Shown in pieces: positions 7,610 to 15,219 of a DNA stretch of 64,000 nt. The stretch comes from Pseudohaliea sp964438205 (GTDB lineage: Bacteria > Pseudomonadota > Gammaproteobacteria > Pseudomonadales > Halieaceae): contig CAYTJQ010000013.1 in NCBI GenBank assembly GCA_964438205.1, positions 1 through 64,000 on the forward strand. Reading direction: 5' to 3'. Both the position numbers and the translations under genes were made by a program. Every line of letters starts with the position of its first letter. Position 1 is the stretch's first letter. The notes beneath the pieces were generated by a model that saw nothing but the letters and a program-made list of their open reading frames with translations, was not told the DNA's origin and made no database searches.

Positions 7610-9238
7610 ATGATAAAACGCATCCACCCGGGCCATCACGGCACCCTCCTCGGTGTCGTCCTGGCCCTTGCCCTTTCGGGCTGCGGCCGGGAGCCGGCTG
7701 CGGACAGCAACAGCAGCGACACGGCAGCCGCAGGGGAGCCCGCCACACCCACGCTGACGGTTTCCGCCGTGGATGGCGCGCCCCTGGCCGGGGCGATGGT
7801 CAGCGTCATGCTCGATGCCAACCGCCGCCTCACCCGCTTCACGGGTGCCGACGGCAGGCTGGACCTCGCCACCCTGCCGGAGAGCGAAAGTCCGCTGACC
7901 GTACGCTACCCCGGCCTCGAGCCCCGCCCCGTGCAGCCCGGTGAAGCAGCCGTCACCCTGCCACCGGACCCGGCCTTCCTGCGCACCCTGCCCAGCAGCC
8001 AGTGGCTCACGTTGCTGCCCGAGGGGGAGCGCAAACGGGAGTTCACGGTGAACTGCGGCACCTGCCACGAACTGAGCTACGGCCGCGTGATGATCGACGG
8101 ACGGCCCCGCAGCGAGGCCGAGTGGCTCGCCGCCATCGCCATGATGCGGGCCATGGATGCCTACGAAGTCATCCCGCCGGACTTCGACGACGCCGCCTAC
8201 GCCGCCTGGCTGGCGGACAGCTTCACCGCCGAGCGCATCGCCACTCTGGCACCCGCGCCGCCGGCCGACGCCGAGGCGCTGGCCGCCGTGGAAATCACCG
8301 AGTACGAGCTGCCGGAGAGCGACTCCCTCCCGCACGACCTCGTGATCGGCCCCGGAGGACGCGTCTGGATCACGGCGTTCTTCTACGACGAGCTCTGGGC
8401 CCTGGACCCGGCAAGCGGCGCCATCGAGCGCTTCAGCGCCGACGACCGCCCCGACGTCAACGCACAGCCGCGGGCACTCGAGTTCGATGCGGACGGCACG
8501 TTGTGGGTGGTGAACGGCGGCACCGAGGCGGTCCTGCGCTTCGATCCACAAACCGGCGCCTACGAGGAGATTCCCGTCGGCATGTACGCGCACAGCCTGG
8601 ACATCGACCCGGCCGGCGATATCTGGGTCAACGACTACTTCGCTCCCGAGGAGCGCATCGCCCGCGTGTCGGCCGTCGACAGCTCGGTCACGACCCTGCC
8701 CGTGCCGCCGGCGCGACGCCCGGCGAGCGAGGGGCTGCCCCTGCCCTACGGCCTGCAGGTGGATGGTGTGGGGCGCCTTTACAGCACGCAGCTGGCTGCG
8801 AACACGCTCGTCCGCTACGACACCCGTAGCGGCGAGGGCACGCTGTTCGAGATGCCGGCGCCGAACAGCGGCCCGCGCCGCCCGGGCCTCGACCGCAACG
8901 ACGGGCTGTGGATCCCGGAGTTCAACACCGGCCACCTCGCCGGGTTCGACCCCGAGGCGGAGCGTTTCGAGCGCATCCGCCTGGGCCCGTCGTCGATCGG
9001 CCTCTACGACGTGGAGGTCAACCAGGCCAACGATGACGTCTGGGCGACGGGCTCCCTGGCCTCCACGCTGATCCGCTACCGGCCGGGCGACGGCTCGATC
9101 CTCTCGGTGCCGCTGCCGACGGAGCCGGCGTATACGCGGCACCTGGCCGTGGACGAGGCCACCGGCGATGTCTGGACCGCCTACTCGTCCCTGCCGGCGG
9201 CGATACCGCGGGTGGCGCGCCTGCGTTTCCTCGACTAA
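7610..9238 (+). CDS. Haem-c / Vgb-like beta-propeller lipoprotein
   Basis: 542 residues; ATG 7610 has GAGGA upstream. Residues 8-25 end in a lipobox (LSGC, Cys25), so this is a lipoprotein. Residues about 47-115 look like a small carboxypeptidase-regulatory/Ig-like domain. CGTCH at 149-153 is a c-haem site in a short cytochrome-like segment. From about residue 210 onward are repeats of the Vgb propeller kind (DGTLWVVNGG, DIWVNDYF, DGLWIPEFNTGHLAGFD). The order haem segment then propeller matches the gene at 120-1373, but the two differ in anchoring and in the extra N-terminal domain. It should face the periplasm. Streptogramin lyase activity is not implied; a redox or lyase step on a substrate imported by the neighbouring receptor is inference. 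Confidence 0.8.
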   Translation: MIKRIHPGHHGTLLGVVLALALSGCGREPAADSNSSDTAAAGEPATPTLTVSAVDGAPLAGAMVSVMLDANRRLTRFTGADGRLDLATLPESESPLTVRYPGLEPRPVQPGEAAVTLPPDPAFLRTLPSSQWLTLLPEGERKREFTVNCGTCHELSYGRVMIDGRPRSEAEWLAAIAMMRAMDAYEVIPPDFDDAAYAAWLADSFTAERIATLAPAPPADAEALAAVEITEYELPESDSLPHDLVIGPGGRVWITAFFYDELWALDPASGAIERFSADDRPDVNAQPRALEFDADGTLWVVNGGTEAVLRFDPQTGAYEEIPVGMYAHSLDIDPAGDIWVNDYFAPEERIARVSAVDSSVTTLPVPPARRPASEGLPLPYGLQVDGVGRLYSTQLAANTLVRYDTRSGEGTLFEMPAPNSGPRRPGLDRNDGLWIPEFNTGHLAGFDPEAERFERIRLGPSSIGLYDVEVNQANDDVWATGSLASTLIRYRPGDGSILSVPLPTEPAYTRHLAVDEATGDVWTAYSSLPAAIPRVARLRFLD

Positions 9239-9257
9239 GCGAGCGCGGGCCGCGACG

Positions 9258-10508
9258 TCAGCCCCGCTGCAGGATCACCACCGAGCAGGCCGCCTCGTCG
9301 AAACCGACCACGCCGCCGCCGTTTTCGGCGAGGGCCGTATGCGCCCCGGGTACCTGGCGGGCACCGGCCTCGCCGCGAAGCTGCTCGGTCAGCTCGGCAA
9401 TCATCGAGAGCCCCGTCGCACCCACCGGGTGGCCCTTGGAGACAAGACCGCCGGAGGTGTTGATGGGCAGGCGGCCGCCGAGCGTGGTCGCGCCGCTGTC
9501 GACGAAGGTTCCGCCCTGCCCTTCCTCGCAGAAACCGAGCATCTCGGCCTGGTAGAGCTCGCAGAAGGCAGTGGCGTCGTGAACCTCGGCGACATCGATG
9601 GCCTCCGGGCCCAGGCCCGCCTGGGCGTAGGCTTTCTGTGCCGCCACCCGGCTCAGACCGGGCTCGTCCAGGGAGCGGTACTTGCCGCCCGAGAGCGCCG
9701 TGGCCGCCACGCGTACGGCCCGTTCCCGCACCGCGGCCGGCAGCTCACGCAGGCGGCGCGCAGAGACCAGCAGCGCGCCCGCCGCGCCGTCGCCGATCGG
9801 CGCGCACATGGCGCGGGTCAGTGGCCAGGACACCTCCCGGTCGGCGAGCACTTCCTCGACCGTCATCTCGAACTGGTACTGGGCCCGGGGATTCAGCGCC
9901 CCGTGGCCGTGGTTCTTCGCCGCCGCGGCGGCGATCTGCGCCCGCGTCGAGCCGTAGCGCTTCATGTGGTAGCAGGCCTGCATGGCGTAGGTATCCATGA
10001 AGATGGACCGGCCGGGGCCCGGCTCAAAGGCCTTGCCCGCGACCTCGCCGGCGGCGGCGTAATAGGCGCGCCACTCGTCCGGGTCGTACTGATCGATACC
10101 GCCCTCGAACAAGCGCGACGACTGTCGCGGGTCGTCGGGATAGAAGGTCTTTTCCACGCCGAGGGCCAGGACGGTGTCCGCCGTGCCCGCGGCGACGTCC
10201 TTCCAGGCGCCGTTCAGCGCCAGGGAGGCCGTGGCACAGCCGCCCTCTACGTTGACGACCGGGACACGCTCCGGGAACAGGCCGTCGCGCACCAGCGGCG
10301 TGAGACAGACCTGGCCGCGGATACTGCCCTGCTCCTCCACCCACATACCGCAGTTGCCGAACCAGCAGCTCTCGATGCTGCCGCCGTCCGCGAGCCCCGC
10401 ATCGGCGAGCACGCCGAGGTAGGCCTCGCGCGCGAGATCCTTCACGCTGCTGTCGGGACGCTTGCCGAAGGCGGTGCTGAAGGTACCGACGAGGTAGACG
10501 TCGCTCAC
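9258..10508 (-). CDS. Thiolase-family protein of the SCPx / lipid-transfer type
   Basis: 416 residues. The start is GTG 10508, overlapping the TGA of the upstream CoA ligase by four bases (GTGA), a sign of translational coupling. The thiolase fold is shown by VVNVEGGCATASLAL (nucleophile Cys), VHDATAFCE (catalytic His region) and SGGLVSKGHPVGATG (His of the GHPxGATG motif). The C-terminal CxG motif of classical degradative thiolases is replaced by ENGGGVVGFDEAACSV, as in sterol-carrier-protein-x thiolases. Such enzymes cleave 3-oxoacyl-CoAs, often branched or isoprenoid/steroid side chains. No DUF35 partner is adjacent, so the aldolase Ltp2-type role is less likely. Confidence 0.85.
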   Translation of the reverse strand: MSDVYLVGTFSTAFGKRPDSSVKDLAREAYLGVLADAGLADGGSIESCWFGNCGMWVEEQGSIRGQVCLTPLVRDGLFPERVPVVNVEGGCATASLALNGAWKDVAAGTADTVLALGVEKTFYPDDPRQSSRLFEGGIDQYDPDEWRAYYAAAGEVAGKAFEPGPGRSIFMDTYAMQACYHMKRYGSTRAQIAAAAAKNHGHGALNPRAQYQFEMTVEEVLADREVSWPLTRAMCAPIGDGAAGALLVSARRLRELPAAVRERAVRVAATALSGGKYRSLDEPGLSRVAAQKAYAQAGLGPEAIDVAEVHDATAFCELYQAEMLGFCEEGQGGTFVDSGATTLGGRLPINTSGGLVSKGHPVGATGLSMIAELTEQLRGEAGARQVPGAHTALAENGGGVVGFDEAACSVVILQRG

Positions 10509-12055
10509 GAGGCCTCCCAGTACGGCGCCCGCAGCTCGCGCTTGATCACCTTGCCGAGAGCGTTGCGCGGGAACGCCTCGCGCAGCTCCACGGCCTTGAG
10601 GCGCTGTGCCTTGGCCAAACGCTCGTTGGCCCAGGCCAGCAGCACGTCGGGGTCCGTATCCGACCCCGCGACGGGGATGACGAGCGCGAGCGGTGTCTCC
10701 CCCCACTTCGGGTCGGGGATGCCGATCACCGTGACGTCGGACACGTCCGGGTGGGCGCCGACCACCTCCTCGATGTCTTTCGGGAAAACATTGAAACCGC
10801 CGGAGATGATCATGTCTTTCTTGCGGTCGAGGATGTAGAGGAAGCCGTCGTCGTCGACCTTGCCGATATCGCCACTGCGCAGGAAAGTCCGCCCGCGCTC
10901 GTCGCGCCAGATCGCCGCCTCCGTTTCCGCCTCCCGGTTGTGGTAGTGCTTCATGAGCCCGCCGCCGTAGCCGACAATTTCCCCGGGTTCGTTCGCCGGC
11001 AGCTCCCGGCCCTCGTCATCGACGATACGCAGGTCGAAACCGATGACCGGCGTCCCCACGGACCCGCGCTTGTGCTGCTGTTCCGGCCGGCAGAGGGTGG
11101 CGAAGCCCTCGGAAAAGCCGTACAGCTCGAACAGGCCGGGACCCAGGCGCTCGAGGATCGCCTCCTTCGTGTCCTGGCGCAGCGGCGAGCCGGCCGAGAG
11201 CATGTAGCGGAGGCTGGAGAGATCGGCCTCCGGCAGCGCCGCGCTCTCGAGCACCCCGATGTACTGCGTGGGCACCATGAAGGTGTGGGTCACCCGCTCC
11301 CGGGCTACCAGGTCAAGGAAAGCCTCGGGCGAGAAGCCCTCCATGACCACCACGGTGGCGCCGACGAAGAGCGGCGGCAGCAGCATGAACCAGGTACCGT
11401 TGCTGTACAGCGAGGTGGTCGCCAGGGCAACGCTCTCGTGATCCATGCGCAGTTCGAGGGCATTCGAGTAGGACCAGTGCTGCCGCGCCCGGTGCGTCTG
11501 CACGATGCCCTTCGGCGTGCCGGTGGTACCCGAGGAGTAGATGATGTTGAAGTCGTCGCCGAGGTCATAGCGCACCGGCGGCTCGCCCTCGTCCGCACCG
11601 TCGAGCCAGCGGGTGAGGGACTGCCAGCCGTTGCCGGCCTCACCGTCGACGAGCAGCAACCGCTCGCCGCCGTCATCGAGGCTGGCCAGGGCCTCTTCGG
11701 CCAGCGGGCGGGTCGCCTCGCCGGCGAAGAGCACGGAAGCGCCCGAGTCGGCGAGCAGCGTCGCAACCTGGGCAGCCGTGAGCATGGTGCTGATGGGCAC
11801 GACGCAGGCGCCGGCCTTCATGATGCCGAGGAGCACCACGGCGGTCCCGGCGCTGTTGTTCATGAGCACCGCCACCTTCGCGGGCCTGCCGGCGCCGGCG
11901 GCGAGCAGGGCGTTCGCGACGCGGTTGCAGCGCCGGTTCAGCTCGCCCCAGCTGAGGCGCTCGCTCCCGCAGACCAGCGCCGTCTTGTCGGCGCGAAACC
12001 GCGCGTGACTCGCCCAGAGCTCGGGCAGGAAAACCTGGGTATCGTCCAGGGCCAT
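10505..12055 (-). CDS. AMP-dependent acyl-CoA synthetase (CoA ligase)
   Basis: 516 residues, typical of ANL-superfamily ligases, which activate a carboxylic acid with ATP and join it to CoA. Motifs in order: phosphate-binding loop YSSGTTGTPKG at 173-183, YGFSE, RSGDIGKVDDDGF, the hinge region LDRKKDMIISGGFNVFP, and the C-terminal PRNALGKVIKREL with catalytic Lys502. The acid cannot be read from sequence; the family includes long-chain, aromatic and terpenoid acid ligases. Divergent from the P450 gene with operator copy 3 between them, and translationally coupled to the thiolase gene. This fits activation and chain-shortening of the same compound. Confidence 0.9.
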   Translation of the reverse strand: MALDDTQVFLPELWASHARFRADKTALVCGSERLSWGELNRRCNRVANALLAAGAGRPAKVAVLMNNSAGTAVVLLGIMKAGACVVPISTMLTAAQVATLLADSGASVLFAGEATRPLAEEALASLDDGGERLLLVDGEAGNGWQSLTRWLDGADEGEPPVRYDLGDDFNIIYSSGTTGTPKGIVQTHRARQHWSYSNALELRMDHESVALATTSLYSNGTWFMLLPPLFVGATVVVMEGFSPEAFLDLVARERVTHTFMVPTQYIGVLESAALPEADLSSLRYMLSAGSPLRQDTKEAILERLGPGLFELYGFSEGFATLCRPEQQHKRGSVGTPVIGFDLRIVDDEGRELPANEPGEIVGYGGGLMKHYHNREAETEAAIWRDERGRTFLRSGDIGKVDDDGFLYILDRKKDMIISGGFNVFPKDIEEVVGAHPDVSDVTVIGIPDPKWGETPLALVIPVAGSDTDPDVLLAWANERLAKAQRLKAVELREAFPRNALGKVIKRELRAPYWEAS

Positions 12056-12109
12056 CGAACACCTCTCGTTATTGTCGTCTTATTGATCCAGTTACGCTCG
12101 GTCTGCTCA

Positions 12110-12129
12110 AACCAAGTGATCGCTTGGTT
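12110..12129. promoter_or_regulatory. Putative TetR operator, copy 3
   Basis: AACCAAGTGATCGCTTGGTT is a 20-bp palindrome with a single mismatched pair. It lies between the divergent CoA ligase (start 12055) and P450 (start 12185) genes. It is the most symmetric of the three copies and is followed directly by GGTTGG. TetR-type operators commonly have this size and symmetry. Confidence 0.7.
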
Positions 12130-12184
12130 GGTTGGCTTCGCGCTGTTAACATACCAGCGTACACGGGTGATGCAAGGGGAAACC

Positions 12185-13423
12185 ATGGCGACCGGCAAGG
12201 CCTCCGCACCGGCGGGCGTGCACTACGACCCGCGGGACCAGGCCACCATCAACGACCCGATCCCGGTGCTGCGCACGCTGCAGGAACAGGCGCCCGTGTA
12301 CTGGTGCGAGGCCCTGCGCGGCTGGGTCGTCACCCGCTATGACGACGTGAAGGCGGTGCTGCGCAACGAGAACTTCTCTGCGGACCGCATCACGCCCTTC
12401 TACGAGGCGCAGCCCCCCGAGCGCCAGGCGCCGATCCAGCAGCTTATCCGCTACCTGAACACCTGGGTGGCCTTCAAGGACCCGCCGGAGCACACGCGGC
12501 TGCGCAAGCTCATGAAAACCGTGTTCACACCGGAAACCGTCGCCGGCCAGCGCGGGGTCGTGGAAAAGTCCGTGCAGCGCCTCCTCGCGCGGCTGGAACA
12601 CCAGCGCGAGTTCGATTTCATCAGCGAGTTCGCCTTTCCCCTGCCGGCCATGGTCATCCTCGATCTCCTCGGCCTCCCGGAGGAGGACATGGACGACCTC
12701 AAGAACTGGTCGAACAAGATGCAGCTGTTTATCGGCAGCGCGACCACCTCGCCGCAGAAGTACGACCTTGCCGAGGAAGGCGCCATCGCCATGGCCGCGT
12801 ATTTCCGCGAGGCCATCCGCGAGCGCGAGCAGCACCCGGGCAACGACCTCATCACCCACCTCCTGGCCCTGCGCGAAGTGGATGACGCGCTCACCGAGGA
12901 CGAGGTCATCGGCACCTCCATGCTGTTCCTCTTCGGCGGGCACGAGACGACCACCAACCTCATCGGCAACGGCGTGCGCGCCCTGTTGACGCATCCGGCG
13001 CAAAAGCAGCGTCTTCTTGACGATCCCGCCCTCATCGACAGCGCCATCGAGGAGATACTGCGCTACGACGGCCCCACCGGCGCCTCCGTGCGCCTGGTCA
13101 AGCACAGCCACAGCATGCACGGCGTCCACCTCGAGGCGGGCGAACGCGTGTTCGTGATGATCAATGCGGCGAACCGCGATCCGCGCGCCTGGGACGCACC
13201 GGACCGCTTCGACATCACGCGCTCGCCGAACCTGCACCTGACCTTCAACTTCGGTCCGCATTTCTGCATGGGCGCGCCGCTCGCCCGGCTGGAGGGGCAG
13301 GTAGCCATCGGTGAAGTGCTGCGTCGTCTCCCCAACCTGGCGCTCGCGGCCGACAGCTACGACTACATGGACACCATGATCATGCGCGGGGTGCGCAGCA
13401 TGCCGGTGCGCAACGGGAACTGA
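12185..13423 (+). CDS. Cytochrome P450 monooxygenase
   Basis: 412 residues from ATG 12185, preceded by AAGGGGA; an earlier in-frame ATG at 12167 adds only six residues. All P450 marks are present: I-helix GGHETTT at 251-257 (oxygen activation), the ExxR motif at 290-293 (EILR), and the haem loop FNFGPHFCMGAPLAR with haem-ligating Cys361. It is soluble (no membrane anchor), the usual class I bacterial type that needs a ferredoxin and reductase, neither of which is adjacent. It should hydroxylate a hydrophobic substrate. Divergent from the CoA ligase gene under the shared operator, so it is probably induced together with it. Substrate unknown; terpenoid, steroid or fatty acid are candidates. 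Confidence 0.92.
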   Translation: MATGKASAPAGVHYDPRDQATINDPIPVLRTLQEQAPVYWCEALRGWVVTRYDDVKAVLRNENFSADRITPFYEAQPPERQAPIQQLIRYLNTWVAFKDPPEHTRLRKLMKTVFTPETVAGQRGVVEKSVQRLLARLEHQREFDFISEFAFPLPAMVILDLLGLPEEDMDDLKNWSNKMQLFIGSATTSPQKYDLAEEGAIAMAAYFREAIREREQHPGNDLITHLLALREVDDALTEDEVIGTSMLFLFGGHETTTNLIGNGVRALLTHPAQKQRLLDDPALIDSAIEEILRYDGPTGASVRLVKHSHSMHGVHLEAGERVFVMINAANRDPRAWDAPDRFDITRSPNLHLTFNFGPHFCMGAPLARLEGQVAIGEVLRRLPNLALAADSYDYMDTMIMRGVRSMPVRNGN

Positions 13424-13435
13424 GCGACAGAACTC

Positions 13436-14278
13436 TCAGTCGAGGTCCGCGGGGGCGTGGCGCTCCCGGACCTGCTCCTCTTCCGACCCCCACACCCGGT
13501 TGACGCGGCGGCCGCGCTGCACGGCGGGGCGGGCGTCGATGGCCTCGGCCCAGCGCCTGACGTGCACGTAGCTTTTCACGTCGAGGAATTCCTGCGCATT
13601 GTAGATATCGCCGGTCACCAGCACGCCGTACCAGGGCCAGGTCGCTATGTCGGCGATGGTGTAGTCGTCGCCGGCCAGGTAGTCGTGGCTGGCGAGGTGC
13701 CGGTCGAGCACATCGAGCTGGCGCTTCACTTCCATGGCGTAGCGATTGATGGGGTACTCGAACTTTTCCGGGGCGTAGGCGTAGAAGTGACCGAAGCCGC
13801 CGCCGAGGATCGGCGCGCTCGCCATCTGCCAGAACAGCCAGCAGAGCGTTTCGCTGCGGGCCCGACCCTCCTTCGGCAGGAAGGCGTCGAACTTCTCGGC
13901 GAGGTAGAGCAGTATGGCGCCGGACTCGAAGAGCCGCGTGTGCGGGTCGGTGCCGCGGTCGAGGAGCGCCGGGATCTTGGAGTTCGGGTTGATGGAGACG
14001 AAGCCCGAGCCGAACTGGTCGCCTTCGAGGATGTTGACGAGCCAGGCATCGTACTCGGCGCCGCCGTGGCCGAGGGCAAGGAGCTCTTCGAGCATGACCG
14101 TGACCTTGACCCCGTTCGGCGTGGCCAGGGAGTACAGCTGCAGCGGGTGCTCCCCGACGGGCAGCTCCGCCTCGTGGGTGGCGCCGGCCACCGGGCGGTT
14201 GATGTTGGCAAAACGGCCACCGCTGGCCGCATCCCAGGTCCAGACGCGCGCGGGGGTGTAGCCGGACTCCTCGCTCAT
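13436..14278 (-). CDS. yghU: YghU-type glutathione transferase / disulfide-bond oxidoreductase
   Basis: 280 residues from ATG 14278 with GAGG upstream. The whole protein resembles E. coli YghU, including FANINRPVAG near the N-terminus, LPVGEHPLQLYSLATPNG, SINPNSKIPAL (GSH-binding loop), ESGAILLYLAEKF, GGGFGHFYAYAPEK and the C-terminal WAEAIDARPAVQRGRRVNR. The N-terminal thioredoxin-like domain binds glutathione; the C-terminal part is helical. Family members show disulfide-bond reductase and organic-hydroperoxide activity. It converges with the P450 gene, 12 bases between stops, and may help with oxidative by-products, but the link is positional only. Confidence 0.9.
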   Translation of the reverse strand: MSEESGYTPARVWTWDAASGGRFANINRPVAGATHEAELPVGEHPLQLYSLATPNGVKVTVMLEELLALGHGGAEYDAWLVNILEGDQFGSGFVSINPNSKIPALLDRGTDPHTRLFESGAILLYLAEKFDAFLPKEGRARSETLCWLFWQMASAPILGGGFGHFYAYAPEKFEYPINRYAMEVKRQLDVLDRHLASHDYLAGDDYTIADIATWPWYGVLVTGDIYNAQEFLDVKSYVHVRRWAEAIDARPAVQRGRRVNRVWGSEEEQVRERHAPADLD

Positions 14279-14398
14279 GGTTGTGTTTCCTCTTCCTCGT
14301 GAGACTGCCTGCTCGACGTGTCGCAAGAACGGCTGCGCGGCGCGCCGAAGGGAATCGCATGCTCGCCCGCCGACCGCGGCGCTGTCAAAGCACCCGGC

Positions 14399-14905
14399 TC
14401 AGGCCGCCTCCGCGGCCCAGTGCGCATCGAGCAGGTTGCCGATGGTGTTGGCCTCGACCAGGTGGGCGGCATACCAGGTATGCAGGCAGCGGATGCGGCG
14501 GAAATCGGCGATGCCGCCGATCCCCCGCTCGGCGAGCGCCGCCCACTGGCCTCGGGCGGCGAGCAGTTCCCGCTCGGCCGGTGCCAGGTACTGCTCGCGC
14601 AGGGCAATATGCCGGCGGTGGTCGCCGGCCATCGAAGTGGCAAGGCCCGGCTCCGCGTCGACGCGCGCCTGTAATTCGGCGATCAGCCCCCCGGCCTCGG
14701 CACGGTCAATGCGGTAGTTCAGCACCGGGTCGATGAGCCAGAACAGCGTCGGAAAGGGTTTGCCGTCGACCATCGAGGCCACGCGGATTACCGCCGGCTC
14801 GCCGGCCGCATCCCGGGCGGCGACGGCGCGCAGGCCGCGCGGTTCGCGGCCGAGACGCCGGGTGATGGTGGCGAGGGTGGGGGCATCAATATCCATGCGC
14901 CGCAT
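14399..14905 (-). CDS. DUF501-family protein of unknown function
   Basis: 168 residues. It starts at ATG 14905 (MRRMDID) or ATG 14896; neither has a clear ribosome-binding site, so the gene may be leaderless. The C-terminal signature RIRCLHTWYAAHLVEANTIGNLLD, with FPTLFWLIDPVL in the middle, is the DUF501 pattern. The family is widespread, often near exopolyphosphatase or cell-division genes, and has no established activity. Here it stands alone, with the B12 riboswitch region beginning about 50 bases upstream on the other strand. Confidence 0.8.
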   Translation of the reverse strand: MRRMDIDAPTLATITRRLGREPRGLRAVAARDAAGEPAVIRVASMVDGKPFPTLFWLIDPVLNYRIDRAEAGGLIAELQARVDAEPGLATSMAGDHRRHIALREQYLAPAERELLAARGQWAALAERGIGGIADFRRIRCLHTWYAAHLVEANTIGNLLDAHWAAEAA

Positions 14906-14954
14906 TCTAGCGCAATGTTTGACATTACCCGGACAGCGCCCTACAGTCTGCGGC

Positions 14955-15150
14955 GTCCAGGGTGCCTACCGGTGGCGTGCTTGCACGGCATCTGGGTAGG
15001 TTAAATGGGAAGACTGGTGCGGCCCCCGGGGCCAAGGCCAGCGCTGCCCCCGCAACGGTATGCGGCGGCGTTCATCCGAACGCGTCGCGAGCCCGATACC
15101 TGCCCGGACATGAGCACCGATGGAGCGGAGGGCTTCATTAAAGGTCGCTG
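14955..15150 (+). promoter_or_regulatory. Cobalamin riboswitch
   Basis: The interval 14906-15219 has no protein gene. It contains the conserved B12-riboswitch elements in order: GGTGCC at 14961, a GGGAAGACTGGTG segment at 15008, and the diagnostic GCTGCCCCCGCAACGGTA at 15043-15060 (the B12 box region), then paired sequences and GAGCCCGATACCTGCCC. It lies directly before a btuB-like receptor and B12 transport genes, exactly where adenosylcobalamin would turn expression down. Boundaries are approximate. Confidence 0.92.
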
Positions 15151-15183
15151 AATGTTCGCGCATTCCGTCTCCTTGATCCCCTC

Positions 15184-15212
15184 CCTCAATCGCCCGTTAC
15201 CGGCAATTGAGG
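15184..15212 (+). promoter_or_regulatory. Shine-Dalgarno-sequestering hairpin of the B12 riboswitch
   Basis: CCTCAAT (15184-15190) pairs perfectly with ATTGAGG (15206-15212), with an inner CCG/CGG pairing around a TTAC loop. The GAGG at 15209-15212 is the ribosome-binding site of btuB (seven bases before ATG 15220). No T-run follows, so control is probably at translation initiation. Confidence 0.75.
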
Positions 15213-15219
15213 ATTCAGC

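Noticed and set aside
120..9238. Antibiotic resistance (streptogramin lyase) for the Vgb-like proteins
   Set aside because: Both carry haem-c motifs and export signals, unlike the cytosolic resistance enzyme; the propeller family is far broader than resistance.
10751..12184. Long plus-strand frame running into the P450 gene
   Set aside because: It is antisense to the CoA ligase and crosses the divergent promoter; the real P450 starts at 12185 with its own ribosome-binding site.
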